Shown: positions 8,873 through 17,068, numbered from the stretch's first letter. The stretch is 64,000 nt of DNA from DATAGF01 sp963813355 (GCA_963813355.1 CAWEYS010000008.1:86834-150833); one strand, 5' to 3'. Numbers and translations are program-made. The notes: a model not told the origin generated them from the letters alone.

Positions 8873-9681
8873 CGACCGCCGAGCTGGTGGCCGCCGCGCT
8901 CGCCGAGGATCTGGGCGAGCGCGGCGACATCACCTCCGCCCTGCTCATCCCCGAGGATGCCCGCCTGGCGGCCCGGGTCGTCTCGCGGGCCGACGGGGTC
9001 CTCGCCGGCCGCGTCGCCGGCGAGGAGGTGCTGCGCCAGACCGGGGTCGCGGGGCGCTGGCTGCTGGAGGACGGCGCCCGACTCGAACCGGGGACGGTCG
9101 TCGCCGAGGTCGGGGGGCCGGCGCGCGCCGTGCTCGGCGCCGAGCGCACGCTCCTGAACCTGCTCTGCCACCTGTCAGGGGTGGCGACCCTGACGGCCGC
9201 CTACGTGCGGGCGGCGGCGCCGGCCGCGGTGCTCGACACCCGCAAGACGACGCCGGGGATGCGCGCCCTGGAGAAGGCCGCGGTCGTCGCCGGAGGCGGC
9301 GCGAACCACCGGATGGGCCTGTTCGACCGGGTGCTCGTGAAGGACAACCACCTCGCGCTCGCGGGCGCCGGCCTGGCCGGCGCGGTGGCGCGGGCCCGCC
9401 GCGAGCTGCCGGGCGTCGTCGTGGAGGTGGAGGCCGACGACCTCGACGGCGTCCGGGCGGCGCTGGAGGCCGGCGCGGACTGGATCCTGCTGGACAACAT
9501 GACCCCGGAGCGGCTGCGGGAGGCCGTCGCCCTCGTCGCCGGGCGCGCCCGCACCGAGGCCTCGGGCGGGATGACCCTCGAGGGCGCCCGGGCGGCCGGC
9601 CGGTCCGGCGTCGACGCGGTGTCGGTCGGCGCCCTCACCCACTCCGCGCCGGCCCTCGACCTGGGGCTCGACGCCGGCTGA
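8869..9681 (+). CDS. nadC: Nicotinate-nucleotide pyrophosphorylase (carboxylating)
   Basis: Converts quinolinate and PRPP to nicotinate mononucleotide, the last step of the nadBAC branch. It has 270 residues from the GTG at 8869 that overlaps the nadA stop. Seen are EDLGERGDITS, ERTLLNLLCHLSGVAT, DTRKTTPGMRALEK and GGGANHRMGLFDRVLVKDNH. The quinolinate-site stretch VEVEADDLD, LLDNM and a C-terminal SGVDAVSVGALTHSA complete the barrel. The gene ends 4 bases before the convergent aroH, with no visible terminator hairpin. Confidence 0.96.
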   Translation: MTTAELVAAALAEDLGERGDITSALLIPEDARLAARVVSRADGVLAGRVAGEEVLRQTGVAGRWLLEDGARLEPGTVVAEVGGPARAVLGAERTLLNLLCHLSGVATLTAAYVRAAAPAAVLDTRKTTPGMRALEKAAVVAGGGANHRMGLFDRVLVKDNHLALAGAGLAGAVARARRELPGVVVEVEADDLDGVRAALEAGADWILLDNMTPERLREAVALVAGRARTEASGGMTLEGARAAGRSGVDAVSVGALTHSAPALDLGLDAG

Positions 9682-9685
9682 GGCG

Positions 9686-10051
9686 CTACTGCGGGAGGTG
9701 CGGAAGGTCGGGCCGGAGCGAGCGGGCCTCGTGCAGGTAGACGTGGCTCATCGCGCGGCCGGGCGGCGCGTAGCAGTGGACCATCACCCGGATGCACATC
9801 TCGAGGGCCCCGACGACGGGGATCTCGCGGGCGCAGATCAGCGGGACGGCGCCCAGGCCGATCTCGCGGGCGGCCACGGCGGGGAACTCGGCGGCCAGGT
9901 CCCCGGTCGCGGTGAACATGATCGAGACGAGGTCCTCGGCGACGAGCGCGTTGCGCGTCAGCACCTGCTCGAGCAGCTCGGCGGTGCGCCGGCGGATCGC
10001 CTCGCTGGTGTCCTCGGCCACCGAGGTCGCGCCCCGGACGGCCCTCAGCAC
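9686..10051 (-). CDS. aroH: Chorismate mutase, AroH (trimeric) class
   Basis: Rearranges chorismate to prephenate, the substrate of tyrA. From the GTG at 10051 it has 121 residues, the usual AroH length, and begins with the family hallmark LRAVRGATSVAEDT (the active-site arginine is in RGAT). It continues with ELLEQVLTRNAL, IMFTATGDL, FPAVAAREIG and RVMVHCYAP, typical of the Bacillus-type enzyme. A longer reading frame extends upstream into rluB, but homologous sequence starts only at ~10051. It follows rluB by 8 bases and is probably last in scpA-scpB-rluB-aroH. Confidence 0.93.
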   Translation of the reverse strand: MLRAVRGATSVAEDTSEAIRRRTAELLEQVLTRNALVAEDLVSIMFTATGDLAAEFPAVAAREIGLGAVPLICAREIPVVGALEMCIRVMVHCYAPPGRAMSHVYLHEARSLRPDLPHLPQ

Positions 10052-10059
10052 CCGCTCGC

Positions 10060-10791
10060 TCAGCGCTCCAGCCCCACCGAGGCGCCGAGGCGGGCCCACT
10101 CGGCGCGGGAGATGGGGCGCCATCGGCCCGGCGCCAGCCGGCCGAGCCCGATGCCGGCGTAGCGGGAGCGGTGCAGGCGCAGCACGCGATGCCCGACGGC
10201 CTCGCCCATCCGGCGCACCTGGCGGTTGCGCCCCTCGGTGAGCTCGATCTCGAGCCAGGTGCCCCCCGCCGCCCGGCGGTCCATCGCCCGCACCCGGGCC
10301 GGGGCCGTCATGCCCTCCTCCAGCTCGACGCCCCGGCGCAGGCGGCGGACCGCCTCCGCCGACACCTGCCCCTGCAGCAGGGCCTCGTAGGTCTTGGGCG
10401 CCTTCGAGGACGGGTGCATCAGGCGCGCCGCCAGCTCGCCGTCGTTGGTGACCAGCAGCGCCCCCGTCGTGTCGATGTCGAGCCGTCCGACCGGGTAGAC
10501 GCGCACGTCGGACGGCAGGTCGTCGAGCACGGTCGGCCGCCCCTGGGGGTCGTGGGCCGTCGAGACGACCCCCGCCGGCTTGTGCAGCAGGTAGGCGCGC
10601 AGGTGCTCGGGGTCGCTGACGCGGCGGCCGTCGACCTCCAGGAGGTCGTCCGGGCCGACGAGCTGCCCCACGGTGGCGGGCTCGCCGTTGACCGACACCC
10701 GCCCCTCGGCGACCAGGCCCTCTGCCGCGCGGCGGCTGGCGACCCCGGCGAGCGCGAGGGCCCGGTGCACGCGCATCCGCTCACCCGCCAT
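10060..10791 (-). CDS. rluB: 23S rRNA pseudouridine synthase, RluB/RsuA family
   Basis: Converts specific uridines of ribosomal RNA to pseudouridine. The 243-residue protein has an N-terminal S4 RNA-binding domain (~6-65: RVHRALALAGVASRRAAEGL). The catalytic domain carries VGRLDIDTTGALLVTNDG, whose Asp is the nucleophile, plus LMHPSSKAPKTYE and EGRNRQVRRMGEAVGH. Its start overlaps the end of scpB by 11 bases. The scpA-scpB-rluB order is the common actinobacterial and Bacillus arrangement. RluB versus RsuA specificity cannot be fixed from sequence alone, but the neighbours favour RluB. Confidence 0.92.
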   Translation of the reverse strand: MAGERMRVHRALALAGVASRRAAEGLVAEGRVSVNGEPATVGQLVGPDDLLEVDGRRVSDPEHLRAYLLHKPAGVVSTAHDPQGRPTVLDDLPSDVRVYPVGRLDIDTTGALLVTNDGELAARLMHPSSKAPKTYEALLQGQVSAEAVRRLRRGVELEEGMTAPARVRAMDRRAAGGTWLEIELTEGRNRQVRRMGEAVGHRVLRLHRSRYAGIGLGRLAPGRWRPISRAEWARLGASVGLER

Positions 10792-11368
10792 CGTCGCCCG
10801 CGTCGGCCGCCAGGTGTCCCGCCTCGACCAGCTGGCGCCGCACGCGCTCGGCCTCGGGCCCGCTGAGCTCGAAGCGCTCGAGCGGCGGGAGGTCGCCCGG
10901 CCCGCGCAGGTCGAAGCGCTCCTGGAAGAGGCGCGTCGTGCGGTAGCGCATCGCGCCGCCCTCGGCTGGGCGCCCGGCCTCCTCCAGCAGCCCCCGCTCG
11001 AGGAGGGAGGCGACCGTCGAGTCGGCGGCCACCCCCCGCAGCCGGCTGATCTGGGGGCGGCTGATCGGCTCGAGGTACGCCACCACGGCCAGGGTCTCGA
11101 GCCCGGCGGGGGTGATGCGGTCCTCGGGCGGGCGCTCCCGCAGCCGGTCGCACACCTCGGCCAGGTCGGCCCGCGTGCGCAGGGCGAACCCGCCGGCCAC
11201 CTCGGCCACCTCGAGCCCGCCGTCCGGGCCGTGGCGCTCCCCGAGCTCGGCCAGGGCGCGCTCGACGGGCCCGGGAGGCTCCTCCGTGAGCTCGCAGAGC
11301 GCCGCCAGCGACAGCGGCTCGGGGCTCAGGAACAGCAGGGCCTCGAGGCTGCGCGCCAGCCCGGTCAC
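10781..11368 (-). CDS. scpB: Segregation and condensation protein B
   Basis: Kleisin-associated winged-helix protein of the SMC-ScpAB condensin that compacts and segregates chromosomes. It has 195 residues. The first winged helix starts at LARSLEALLFLSPEPLSLAA and the second at LETLAVVAYLEPISRPQISR, the family signature, followed by RGVAADSTVASLLERGLL. The start overlaps the scpA stop by 4 bases (ATGA type), so the partners are translationally coupled. The smc gene is not in this window. Confidence 0.94.
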   Translation of the reverse strand: MTGLARSLEALLFLSPEPLSLAALCELTEEPPGPVERALAELGERHGPDGGLEVAEVAGGFALRTRADLAEVCDRLRERPPEDRITPAGLETLAVVAYLEPISRPQISRLRGVAADSTVASLLERGLLEEAGRPAEGGAMRYRTTRLFQERFDLRGPGDLPPLERFELSGPEAERVRRQLVEAGHLAADAGDDGG

Positions 11369-12084
11369 CGCCGCCTCCCCACGATGGCGATGTCGCCGAA
11401 CGGCTCGGCCTGGGCGAGCGTGACCTCCCCGCGGCGCGCCAGCTCGAGGGTCGCCATCAGGGTGATGGCCTCCTCGAGCCGCCCGGCGCCGGCCGTCAGG
11501 GCGTCGAAGCTCAGCGAGCGGGCGCGGGCGAGGGCCGCGTGCAGGCGCTCGATGGCCTCGGGCAGGCTGACGCGACGGTTGGTGAGGTGCGCGAGCGACG
11601 GGGCCGGCGGCGCGGCGAGCAGCGCCCGCATCGCGTCGCGCAGCGACCCGGGGGGCTCGCGGGACACGGGCGGCGGAGCGGCGCCCTCGACCGGCACCCG
11701 GCGGTAGCGCGGTCCGGCGGAGTCGCGGGTGCGCTCCGCGAGCCAGACCGCCGCGCGCGGGAACGGCGCGTAGGCGATGAGGCGCGCCGCCAGCCGCTCG
11801 CGGGCCTCGAGCGCGTCGGGGTCGGGCTCCTCGTCGACCGGCTCTCCCAGCAGGCGCCGCGCCTTCAGCTCCGCCATGGCCGCGAGCAGGACGATCAGCT
11901 CTCCCGCCGTCTCGGTGTCCCAGCGCTCGCGGGCGCGCTCGCCGAGGGCGCCGGTCACCACCTCGAGGAGCGGGAGCTCGAGCAGGTCGACCTCGTCGCG
12001 CAGGACCAGCGTCAGGAGCAGGTCGAACGGGCCCTCGAAGAGGTCGAGCTCCATGGGCTGCTGGAGGGCGTCGGGCGCGGCCAT
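11365..12084 (-). CDS. scpA: Segregation and condensation protein A (kleisin)
   Basis: Kleisin subunit bridging the SMC head domains. From ATG 12084 the protein has 239 residues. It contains the N-terminal kleisin motif LFEGPFDLLLTLVLRDEVDL and then ELIVLLAAMAELKARRLL. The C-terminal winged helix includes LEEAITLMATLELARRGEV. A reading frame continues upstream to 12132, but the ATG at 12084 follows a good -10 (TATGCT) and the homologous part begins about ten residues later. It is the first gene of scpA-scpB-rluB-aroH and is divergent from the cyclase gene. Confidence 0.93.
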   Translation of the reverse strand: MAAPDALQQPMELDLFEGPFDLLLTLVLRDEVDLLELPLLEVVTGALGERARERWDTETAGELIVLLAAMAELKARRLLGEPVDEEPDPDALEARERLAARLIAYAPFPRAAVWLAERTRDSAGPRYRRVPVEGAAPPPVSREPPGSLRDAMRALLAAPPAPSLAHLTNRRVSLPEAIERLHAALARARSLSFDALTAGAGRLEEAITLMATLELARRGEVTLAQAEPFGDIAIVGRRR

Positions 12085-12096
12085 CGGGTCCGGGCC

Positions 12097-12102
12097 AGCA
12101 TA
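12097..12102 (-). promoter_or_regulatory. -10 element of the scpA promoter
   Basis: TATGCT on the minus strand, 12 nt before the scpA ATG, predicts a 5' leader of only ~5 nt. No strong -35 is seen at the usual distance. Confidence 0.45.
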
Positions 12103-12176
12103 GCCGCCGCCTCCGGCGTCCCCGCGCGGCACCGTAGGAGGGCTCCGTCTCGAAGACCGCGACCCACGGCCCGGCG

Positions 12177-12193
12177 TGACCCCGCGGGGGTCA
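12177..12193. promoter_or_regulatory. Perfect palindrome between scpA and the cyclase gene
   Basis: TGACCCCGCGGGGGTCA has 7-base arms around GCG. It lies in the 156-base divergent intergenic region, about 50 nt before the cyclase ATG. It may be an operator for either gene; there is no T run to make it a terminator. Confidence 0.4.
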
Positions 12194-12240
12194 ACCCGGA
12201 GAGGCCTCCTCTGCTAGACCGGTCCCGACAAGGTGCAGTG

Positions 12241-14391
12241 ATGGTCAGGACGATCGCCGAGCGGCTCACGGAGGCCGCGGGGGCCTCCTTTGTCGGCCGG
12301 GAGGCCGAGCTGGCGACTCTGCGCGAGGCGATCGCGGCCGAGGACCCCCCCTTCCTGGTCGCGTACGTCCACGGGCCTGGGGGCATCGGGAAGTCGCGCC
12401 TGCTGCAGTCGGCGGTCGCCAGCCCCGGGCCGGGCGTCCGCGTGCTCTCGCTCGACTGCGCGCGCATCGAGCCGACCCCGCGCGGGTTCCTGGAGGCCGT
12501 CGGCGGGGCCTTCGAGGGCCCCGACGGGCGGTGCGTGCTCGCGCTCGACACGTACGAGACCTTCGGGCTGATGGACAGCTGGCTGCGCCAGAGCTTCCTC
12601 CCCTCGCTGCCGGACACCGCCGTGACGCTCATCGCGAGCCGGGAGCCTCCCCGGCCCGGCTGGCTGACGAGCCCCGGCTGGGCCGGCCTCGTCCACCAGA
12701 TCCGCCTGGGGGGCCTCGACCCCGACGAGGCGCGGGCGATGCTGACCCGGCGCGGGCTCAGCGCCGACCAGGCCGAGCGTGCGAGCCGGTTCGCGCATGG
12801 CCATCCGCTGGCCCTCGAGCTGGCCGCCGCCGCCCTCCGGGCCCAGCCGGACCTCGAGCTCGCCGAGGGACCGCCGCCCCTGATCCTGCAGCAGCTCACC
12901 CAGGCGTTCCTCGCGGGCCTCTCGCCCGAGGGCGCGGAGGCCGTGGAGGGCGGCTCGGTCCTGCGGCGCCTGACCGAGCCCTCCCTGGCGGCGGTCCTCG
13001 GCGCGCCGAGCGGCCGCGCCGCCTTCGACGAGATCCGCGGCCTCCCGTTCGTCGACGCGACCGACGAGGGCCTGGCGATCCACGCCGTGGTCCGCGAGGC
13101 CGTCGCGCGCGACCTCGCCGCCCGGGACCCGACCCGCTACCGGCGCTACCGGCGCCGTGCGTGGCGCTACCTCGCGGACGAGTCCCGGGCCGCGGCCGGG
13201 CTGAGCCTCTGGCAGCAGACCGCCGACCTCCTCTTCCTCGTGCCGAACCCGTCCGTCCGCGAGGCGTTCTTCCCCGCCGGGGCCGCCGAGTTGACCGTGG
13301 AGCCCGGCGACCCGGCCGACGGCGCCGCGCTCGAGGCCATCGTGGCCGCGGTGGAGCCCCCCGAGGCGGCGGAGCTGGTGGCCGGTTGGTGCCGCGACCT
13401 GCCCGGGGCGGTGCACGTGGCCCGCGACGGCATGGGCGATGTGGCGGGCCTGTACCTGCTCTTCGAGCCGGGGGACACGACGGCCGATCGGCTGGCGGCG
13501 GACCCGGTGACCGCCGCGTGGGCCCGGCACCTCGCCGAGCACCCCGTCGCCGAGGGCGAGCGGGTGCTGTTCCTGCGCCGCTGGCTGGACCGCGAGGCCG
13601 GCGATCTGCCGTGCCCCTCGCAGGCGGCGTGCTGGCTCGACGTCAAGCGCACCTACATGGAGCTGCGCTCCTCGCTGCGGCGGCTGTACACCGTGTCGAG
13701 CGAGCTGGAGGCCTACGCCGATTCCCTCGGCGCGCTGCGCTTCCAGGTCCTGCCAGAGGCCGAGGTGAGGCTCGGGGCCACGACGTATCACACGGCGATG
13801 CTGGACTTCGGCCACGACAGCGTCGTCGGGTGGCTCGCGCGGCTTGCCGAGGTGGACGACGTCGCCGACGACGACCACGTCCCGGAGCCCGCGATCCCCG
13901 ACGGGACCGTGACCATCATGTTCACGGACATCGCCGGCTCGACCGCCCTCACCGAGGAGCTCGGAGACGCGGCGTTCCGCTCGGTGGCGCGGCGACTCGA
14001 GACGTCCCTGCGCGCCTGCGTCGGCGAGACCGGCGGCGCCGTCATCGAGGGGAAGCTGCTCGGCGACGGGCTGCTCGCCGTCTTCACCTCGGCCGGCCCG
14101 GCGCTCGAGTGCGCCGTGCGCTGCGTCGACGCCGCCAGAGGCGCCGGCCTGGGCCTGCACGTCGGCCTCCACGCGGGCGACGTGATCCGGGAGGGGGGCG
14201 ACATCTTCGGCGGCGCCGTCAACCTCGCCGCGCGGGTGGCCGCCGAGGCCCCCGCGGGCCAGGTGCTCGTGTCGGAGACGGTCAGGAGTCTCGCCCTCAC
14301 GTCGGCGCGGATCGGCTTCGCCGATCAGGGATCCCGCCCCCTGAAGGGGTTCTCCGAGCCGGTGCGCCTGTATCGGGTGAGCCCGGCCTAG
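12241..14391 (+). CDS. P-loop signalling NTPase fused to a class III nucleotide cyclase
   Basis: A 716-residue soluble protein. Residues ~15-330 form an AAA/STAND-like NTPase with FVGREAEL (17-24), Walker A GPGGIGKS (45-52), a Walker B-like CVLALDTYE (~98) and a sensor-like LIASREPP (~135). Residues ~330-540 are helical with a weak acetyltransferase-like look (GDVAGLYLLFEPGD). Residues ~558-716 are a class III adenylate/guanylate cyclase: metal-binding IMFTDIAGSTALTEELGD, the second aspartate in KLLGDGLLAVF, and transition-state residues in NLAARVAAEAPAGQVLVSE. The usual order in such fusions is cyclase first, ATPase second; here it is reversed. It presumably makes cAMP in response to a signal sensed by the NTPase module, but substrate and trigger are unknown. 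The ATG at 12241 has AAGGTG upstream. Confidence 0.85.
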   Translation: MVRTIAERLTEAAGASFVGREAELATLREAIAAEDPPFLVAYVHGPGGIGKSRLLQSAVASPGPGVRVLSLDCARIEPTPRGFLEAVGGAFEGPDGRCVLALDTYETFGLMDSWLRQSFLPSLPDTAVTLIASREPPRPGWLTSPGWAGLVHQIRLGGLDPDEARAMLTRRGLSADQAERASRFAHGHPLALELAAAALRAQPDLELAEGPPPLILQQLTQAFLAGLSPEGAEAVEGGSVLRRLTEPSLAAVLGAPSGRAAFDEIRGLPFVDATDEGLAIHAVVREAVARDLAARDPTRYRRYRRRAWRYLADESRAAAGLSLWQQTADLLFLVPNPSVREAFFPAGAAELTVEPGDPADGAALEAIVAAVEPPEAAELVAGWCRDLPGAVHVARDGMGDVAGLYLLFEPGDTTADRLAADPVTAAWARHLAEHPVAEGERVLFLRRWLDREAGDLPCPSQAACWLDVKRTYMELRSSLRRLYTVSSELEAYADSLGALRFQVLPEAEVRLGATTYHTAMLDFGHDSVVGWLARLAEVDDVADDDHVPEPAIPDGTVTIMFTDIAGSTALTEELGDAAFRSVARRLETSLRACVGETGGAVIEGKLLGDGLLAVFTSAGPALECAVRCVDAARGAGLGLHVGLHAGDVIREGGDIFGGAVNLAARVAAEAPAGQVLVSETVRSLALTSARIGFADQGSRPLKGFSEPVRLYRVSPA

Positions 14392-14396
14392 CGCCG

Positions 14397-14609
14397 GAAG
14401 GAGCCGCCGCGGACCCGACGGTCGTCGTCGAGCGCTACCTGGCGCTCATCGCCGACCACGACAGCGACCCCGCGGCGATCCGCGACCTTCTGGACGACGG
14501 GATGCGGTTCGTCGAGCACCCCAACCTGTTCAGCCCGGCCGGGAGCGACCGGGACGTCCCCCGCATCATGGAGTCGCTGGCGCAGGGGCGCCGCCGGCTA
14601 GCGACTGCT
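14397..14609 (+). pseudogene. Remnant of a SnoaL-like (NTF2-fold) protein, truncated
   Basis: Between the cyclase stop and the end of trpS, frame 3 encodes a recognisable N-terminal half of a SnoaL/NTF2-fold protein. It contains VVVERYLALIADHD, then FVEHPNLFSPAGSDRD and IMESLAQGRRRL. There is no in-frame ATG/GTG at its beginning, and the rest of the fold is missing because trpS starts on the opposite strand. It could be a decayed gene or the tail of a former fusion. Function is unknown; the family includes cyclases and small-molecule isomerases. Confidence 0.5.
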
Positions 14610-15599
14610 TCACAGCCCCATCGCCCCCTTGACCTCGGCGAGCACGGGGGCGGCGATGGCCCGGGCGCGCTCGGCGCCCTCGTCCAGGATCGCGTCGATG
14701 CGGTCGGGGTCCCTCAGCAGCGCCGCGCGGCGCTCCCGGATCGGGGCGACGGTGGCGCGCACGCGCGCGGCCAGGTTGCGCTTGTCCTCGACGCAGCCCA
14801 GCACGGCCGTCGTGCAGCCGCGGTAGACCTCCGCCAGCTCGTCCTCGGACGCCTGGAAGAGGCGGTGCCACGAGAAGACGTTGCAGACCTCGGGCCGGCC
14901 GGGGATGTCGCGGCGGACGCGCTGGGGGTCGGTGATCATGGACATGACCAGGCGGTCGATCTCGTCGTCCTCCATGCCGAGGGTCAGCGCGTTGCCGTAG
15001 CTCTTGCTCATCTTGCGGTTGTCCGGGCCGAGCACGAGCGGGAACTCCGCCAGCAGCGCCTGGGGCTCGGGGAAGAGCGGCCCGAAGAGGTGGTTCATGC
15101 GGCGCACCACCTCGCGGGCCAGCTCGATGTGGGGGAGCTGGTCCTGCCCGACCGGCACCTGGGTCGCCTTGTAGAGGATGATGTCGGCCGTCTGCAGCAG
15201 CGGGTAGCCGAGGAACCCGTACGTGTCGATGCCCTCCCCGAGCTCGGCGATCTGGCCCTTGTAGGAGGGCACGCGCTCGAGCCACGGGAGCGGGGTGACC
15301 ATGCCGAGCAGCGAGAGGAGCTCGGCGTGCTCGTGGACGTCGGACTGGCGGAAGACGATGCTGCGCTCGGGGTCGACGCCGACGGCGATCCAGTCGGCGA
15401 CCATCTCGCGGGCGTTGTCCCGGATGTCCCCCACGTCCTCGTACGCCGTCGTGAGCGCGTGCAGGTCGACGACGCAGTAGATGCAGTCGTAGTCCTCCTG
15501 CAGGCGCACCCAGTTGCCGAGGGCCCCGAAGAGGTGGCCGACGTGGAGCTGGCCGGTGGGGCGCATGCCGGAGAAGACGCGCTGCCGGGCGGCGGGCAT
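14610..15599 (-). CDS. trpS: Tryptophanyl-tRNA synthetase
   Basis: Class I synthetase charging tRNA-Trp. It has 329 residues, the normal length. The first signature is HVGHLFG (19-25; family HIGH) and the second is KMSKS (196-200). Further conserved parts are the tryptophan pocket VDLHALTT, FLGYPLLQTADIILYKA, and QVPVGQDQLPHIELARE. The ATG at 15599 is preceded by TAGCAT with exactly 6 nt between, so the mRNA is probably leaderless. It is divergent from the CPBP protease gene. Confidence 0.97.
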   Translation of the reverse strand: MPAARQRVFSGMRPTGQLHVGHLFGALGNWVRLQEDYDCIYCVVDLHALTTAYEDVGDIRDNAREMVADWIAVGVDPERSIVFRQSDVHEHAELLSLLGMVTPLPWLERVPSYKGQIAELGEGIDTYGFLGYPLLQTADIILYKATQVPVGQDQLPHIELAREVVRRMNHLFGPLFPEPQALLAEFPLVLGPDNRKMSKSYGNALTLGMEDDEIDRLVMSMITDPQRVRRDIPGRPEVCNVFSWHRLFQASEDELAEVYRGCTTAVLGCVEDKRNLAARVRATVAPIRERRAALLRDPDRIDAILDEGAERARAIAAPVLAEVKGAMGL

Positions 15600-15605
15600 C
15601 TGGGC

Positions 15606-15611
15606 ATGCTA
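15606..15611 (-). promoter_or_regulatory. -10 element of leaderless trpS promoter
   Basis: TAGCAT on the minus strand ends 6 nt before the trpS ATG. No clear -35. It lies 33 nt from the opposing -10 of the CPBP gene. Confidence 0.55.
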
Positions 15612-15644
15612 CCCACCCCCGGGTCGGCGCCCGGAGGCGGTCCC

Positions 15645-15650
15645 TAGACT
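15645..15650 (+). promoter_or_regulatory. -10 element of leaderless CPBP-protease promoter
   Basis: TAGACT ends 6 nt before the GTG at 15657. The same hexamer and spacing precede the ExeA-like gene at 50717. The -35 position is not recognisable. Confidence 0.55.
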
Positions 15651-15656
15651 CGGCGG

Positions 15657-16376
15657 GTGGCCACCCTCGAGCAGGCGGGGCCGGCGGCGCCGCCGGGCCG
15701 CCCCGGGTTCCTGTGGCGGGTCCTCTCCCCGGTCGGGGCGGTCCTCCTGGCCTTCGTCCTGCTGGTGGTGGGCGCCGGCATCCTCGACGCGACGTCGCTC
15801 TCGGACGATGCGGTGGAGACCCTGCTGTCGTTCGGCACCAGCGTCCTGCTGCTGGTCTTCGGCGTCCTGCTCTGGCTGCACCTGCCCGCCCACGAGCGCC
15901 GGGCGGCCGTTGCGCTCAAGCACTCGGCCTGGGGAGCCGTCGGGCTCGGGGTGACGATCGGGATCGGGCTCGTCATCGGCGCCGGGGCGATCATCCTCGT
16001 CGGCACGGCGATCGACCCGGTCGTGGAGCGGCGCATCGACGACATCGAGGAGATCGGCACGGCCCCGTGGATGATCGCGCTGACGGTCGTCGCCGTCGTG
16101 GTGCTCGCGCCCCTCGGAGAGGAGCTGCTGTTCCGGGGCCTGCTGCTGCGCGGGCTCGTGCGGCGGCTGCGCTTCTGGCCGGCGGCGGTGATCAGCTCGC
16201 TCCTGTTCGCGGCCGCCCACGCCGACTCGTACGTCCTGTGGCCGCGCGCGCTCTCGCTGTTCCTGACGGGCCTGGTGCTGGCGTGGCTCTACCGCTGGCG
16301 GGGATACTGGGCCTCGGTGACCGCCCATGCGACCGTGAACACCGTGGCCGCCATCGCCCTGGTCGCCTCGTCATGA
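15657..16376 (+). CDS. CPBP-family intramembrane metalloprotease (CAAX-protease-like)
   Basis: Integral membrane protein of 239 residues with about six to seven hydrophobic segments. The family motifs are visible: GEELLFRGLLLRG (glutamate pair plus arginine), the histidine in LLFAAAHA, and the final HATVN. These residues line the active site in Abi/CPBP (Rce1-like) proteases. The substrate is unknown; in bacteria such proteins act in bacteriocin immunity or membrane-protein processing. The GTG at 15657 is set by the upstream -10. The stop overlaps the start of the Crp-like regulator (ATGA), so the two are coupled. Confidence 0.88.
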   Translation: MATLEQAGPAAPPGRPGFLWRVLSPVGAVLLAFVLLVVGAGILDATSLSDDAVETLLSFGTSVLLLVFGVLLWLHLPAHERRAAVALKHSAWGAVGLGVTIGIGLVIGAGAIILVGTAIDPVVERRIDDIEEIGTAPWMIALTVVAVVVLAPLGEELLFRGLLLRGLVRRLRFWPAAVISSLLFAAAHADSYVLWPRALSLFLTGLVLAWLYRWRGYWASVTAHATVNTVAAIALVASS

Positions 16377-17068
16377 CCGACACCGCCGTCTTCCGCCGCC
16401 TCGACCTCTTCGCGGGTCTCGACGAGGGCGCCCTCCTCCGGGCGGTCGGCGAGCTCGACGCCGTCGTGGTGCCGGCCGGCGAGGAGTTCGACATCGCCGC
16501 CAGCGGGGCCGTGTGCGGAGTGGTCGGCGGCGGGCGGCTGGCCCTGGCCTTCATCGCCGAGGAGGATCGCGAGCGGACCATCGGGATGCTCGAGGAGGGC
16601 GACGTGATCGTGCGCCCCACCGACGGCTGGGCGGCCGTGGGGCCGCGGGTGCGCTGCTTCGCGATCGAGGACGCCCTCATGCACCTGGTCGACCGGGCCC
16701 GCCTGGAGGCGTGGATGCACGACCCGGCGCTCGCGGCGAACCTCGTCCGGGTGCTCAGCGCCCAGATCGCCGACCGCGAGCTCGCGGTGGCGATCGCTCT
16801 CGAGCCGCGCGTGGAGCGGCGCCTGCTGCTGAAGCTGCGCCAGCTCGCCGAGCGCTGGGGGCGCGTGACCCCGGACGGCATCCGCCTCGACCTGCGCCTC
16901 ACCCACCAGGAGCTGGCCAACATGGTCGGAGCCGTGCGCGAGTCGGTCACCATCGCGCTGGGCCGGCTCGCCAGCGCGGGCGAGATCGAGGTGCGCAACC
17001 GCACGCTGCTCATCCGCCGGCCCGACGAGGCCGAGGACGAGGGCGACCCCGAGGCCGGCGCGCGGTGA
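16373..17068 (+). CDS. Crp/Fnr-family transcription regulator
   Basis: A 231-residue regulator. The N-terminal half (~5-120) is a cyclic-nucleotide-binding-like beta barrel starting FRRLDLFAGLDEGALL. The phosphate-binding cassette of true cAMP receptors is not evident, so the ligand is uncertain. The dimer helix (~125-150) leads to a Crp-type winged helix with LTHQELANMVGAVRESVTIA (recognition helix) and GRLASAGEIEV. The start overlaps the CPBP protease stop, and the stop overlaps the GTG of the AlkA-like gene. A nucleotide cyclase is encoded 2 kb upstream, but no direct link is shown. Confidence 0.88.
   Translation: MTDTAVFRRLDLFAGLDEGALLRAVGELDAVVVPAGEEFDIAASGAVCGVVGGGRLALAFIAEEDRERTIGMLEEGDVIVRPTDGWAAVGPRVRCFAIEDALMHLVDRARLEAWMHDPALAANLVRVLSAQIADRELAVAIALEPRVERRLLLKLRQLAERWGRVTPDGIRLDLRLTHQELANMVGAVRESVTIALGRLASAGEIEVRNRTLLIRRPDEAEDEGDPEAGAR

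Noticed and set aside
10052..10123. Longer N-terminus of chorismate mutase
   Set aside because: The extra residues overlap rluB and have no family match; AroH homology starts at the GTG at 10051.
16373..17068. Crp-like regulator as a true cAMP receptor serving the cyclase at 12241
   Set aside because: The phosphate-binding cassette typical of cAMP-binding proteins is not evident, so a direct link is not supported.
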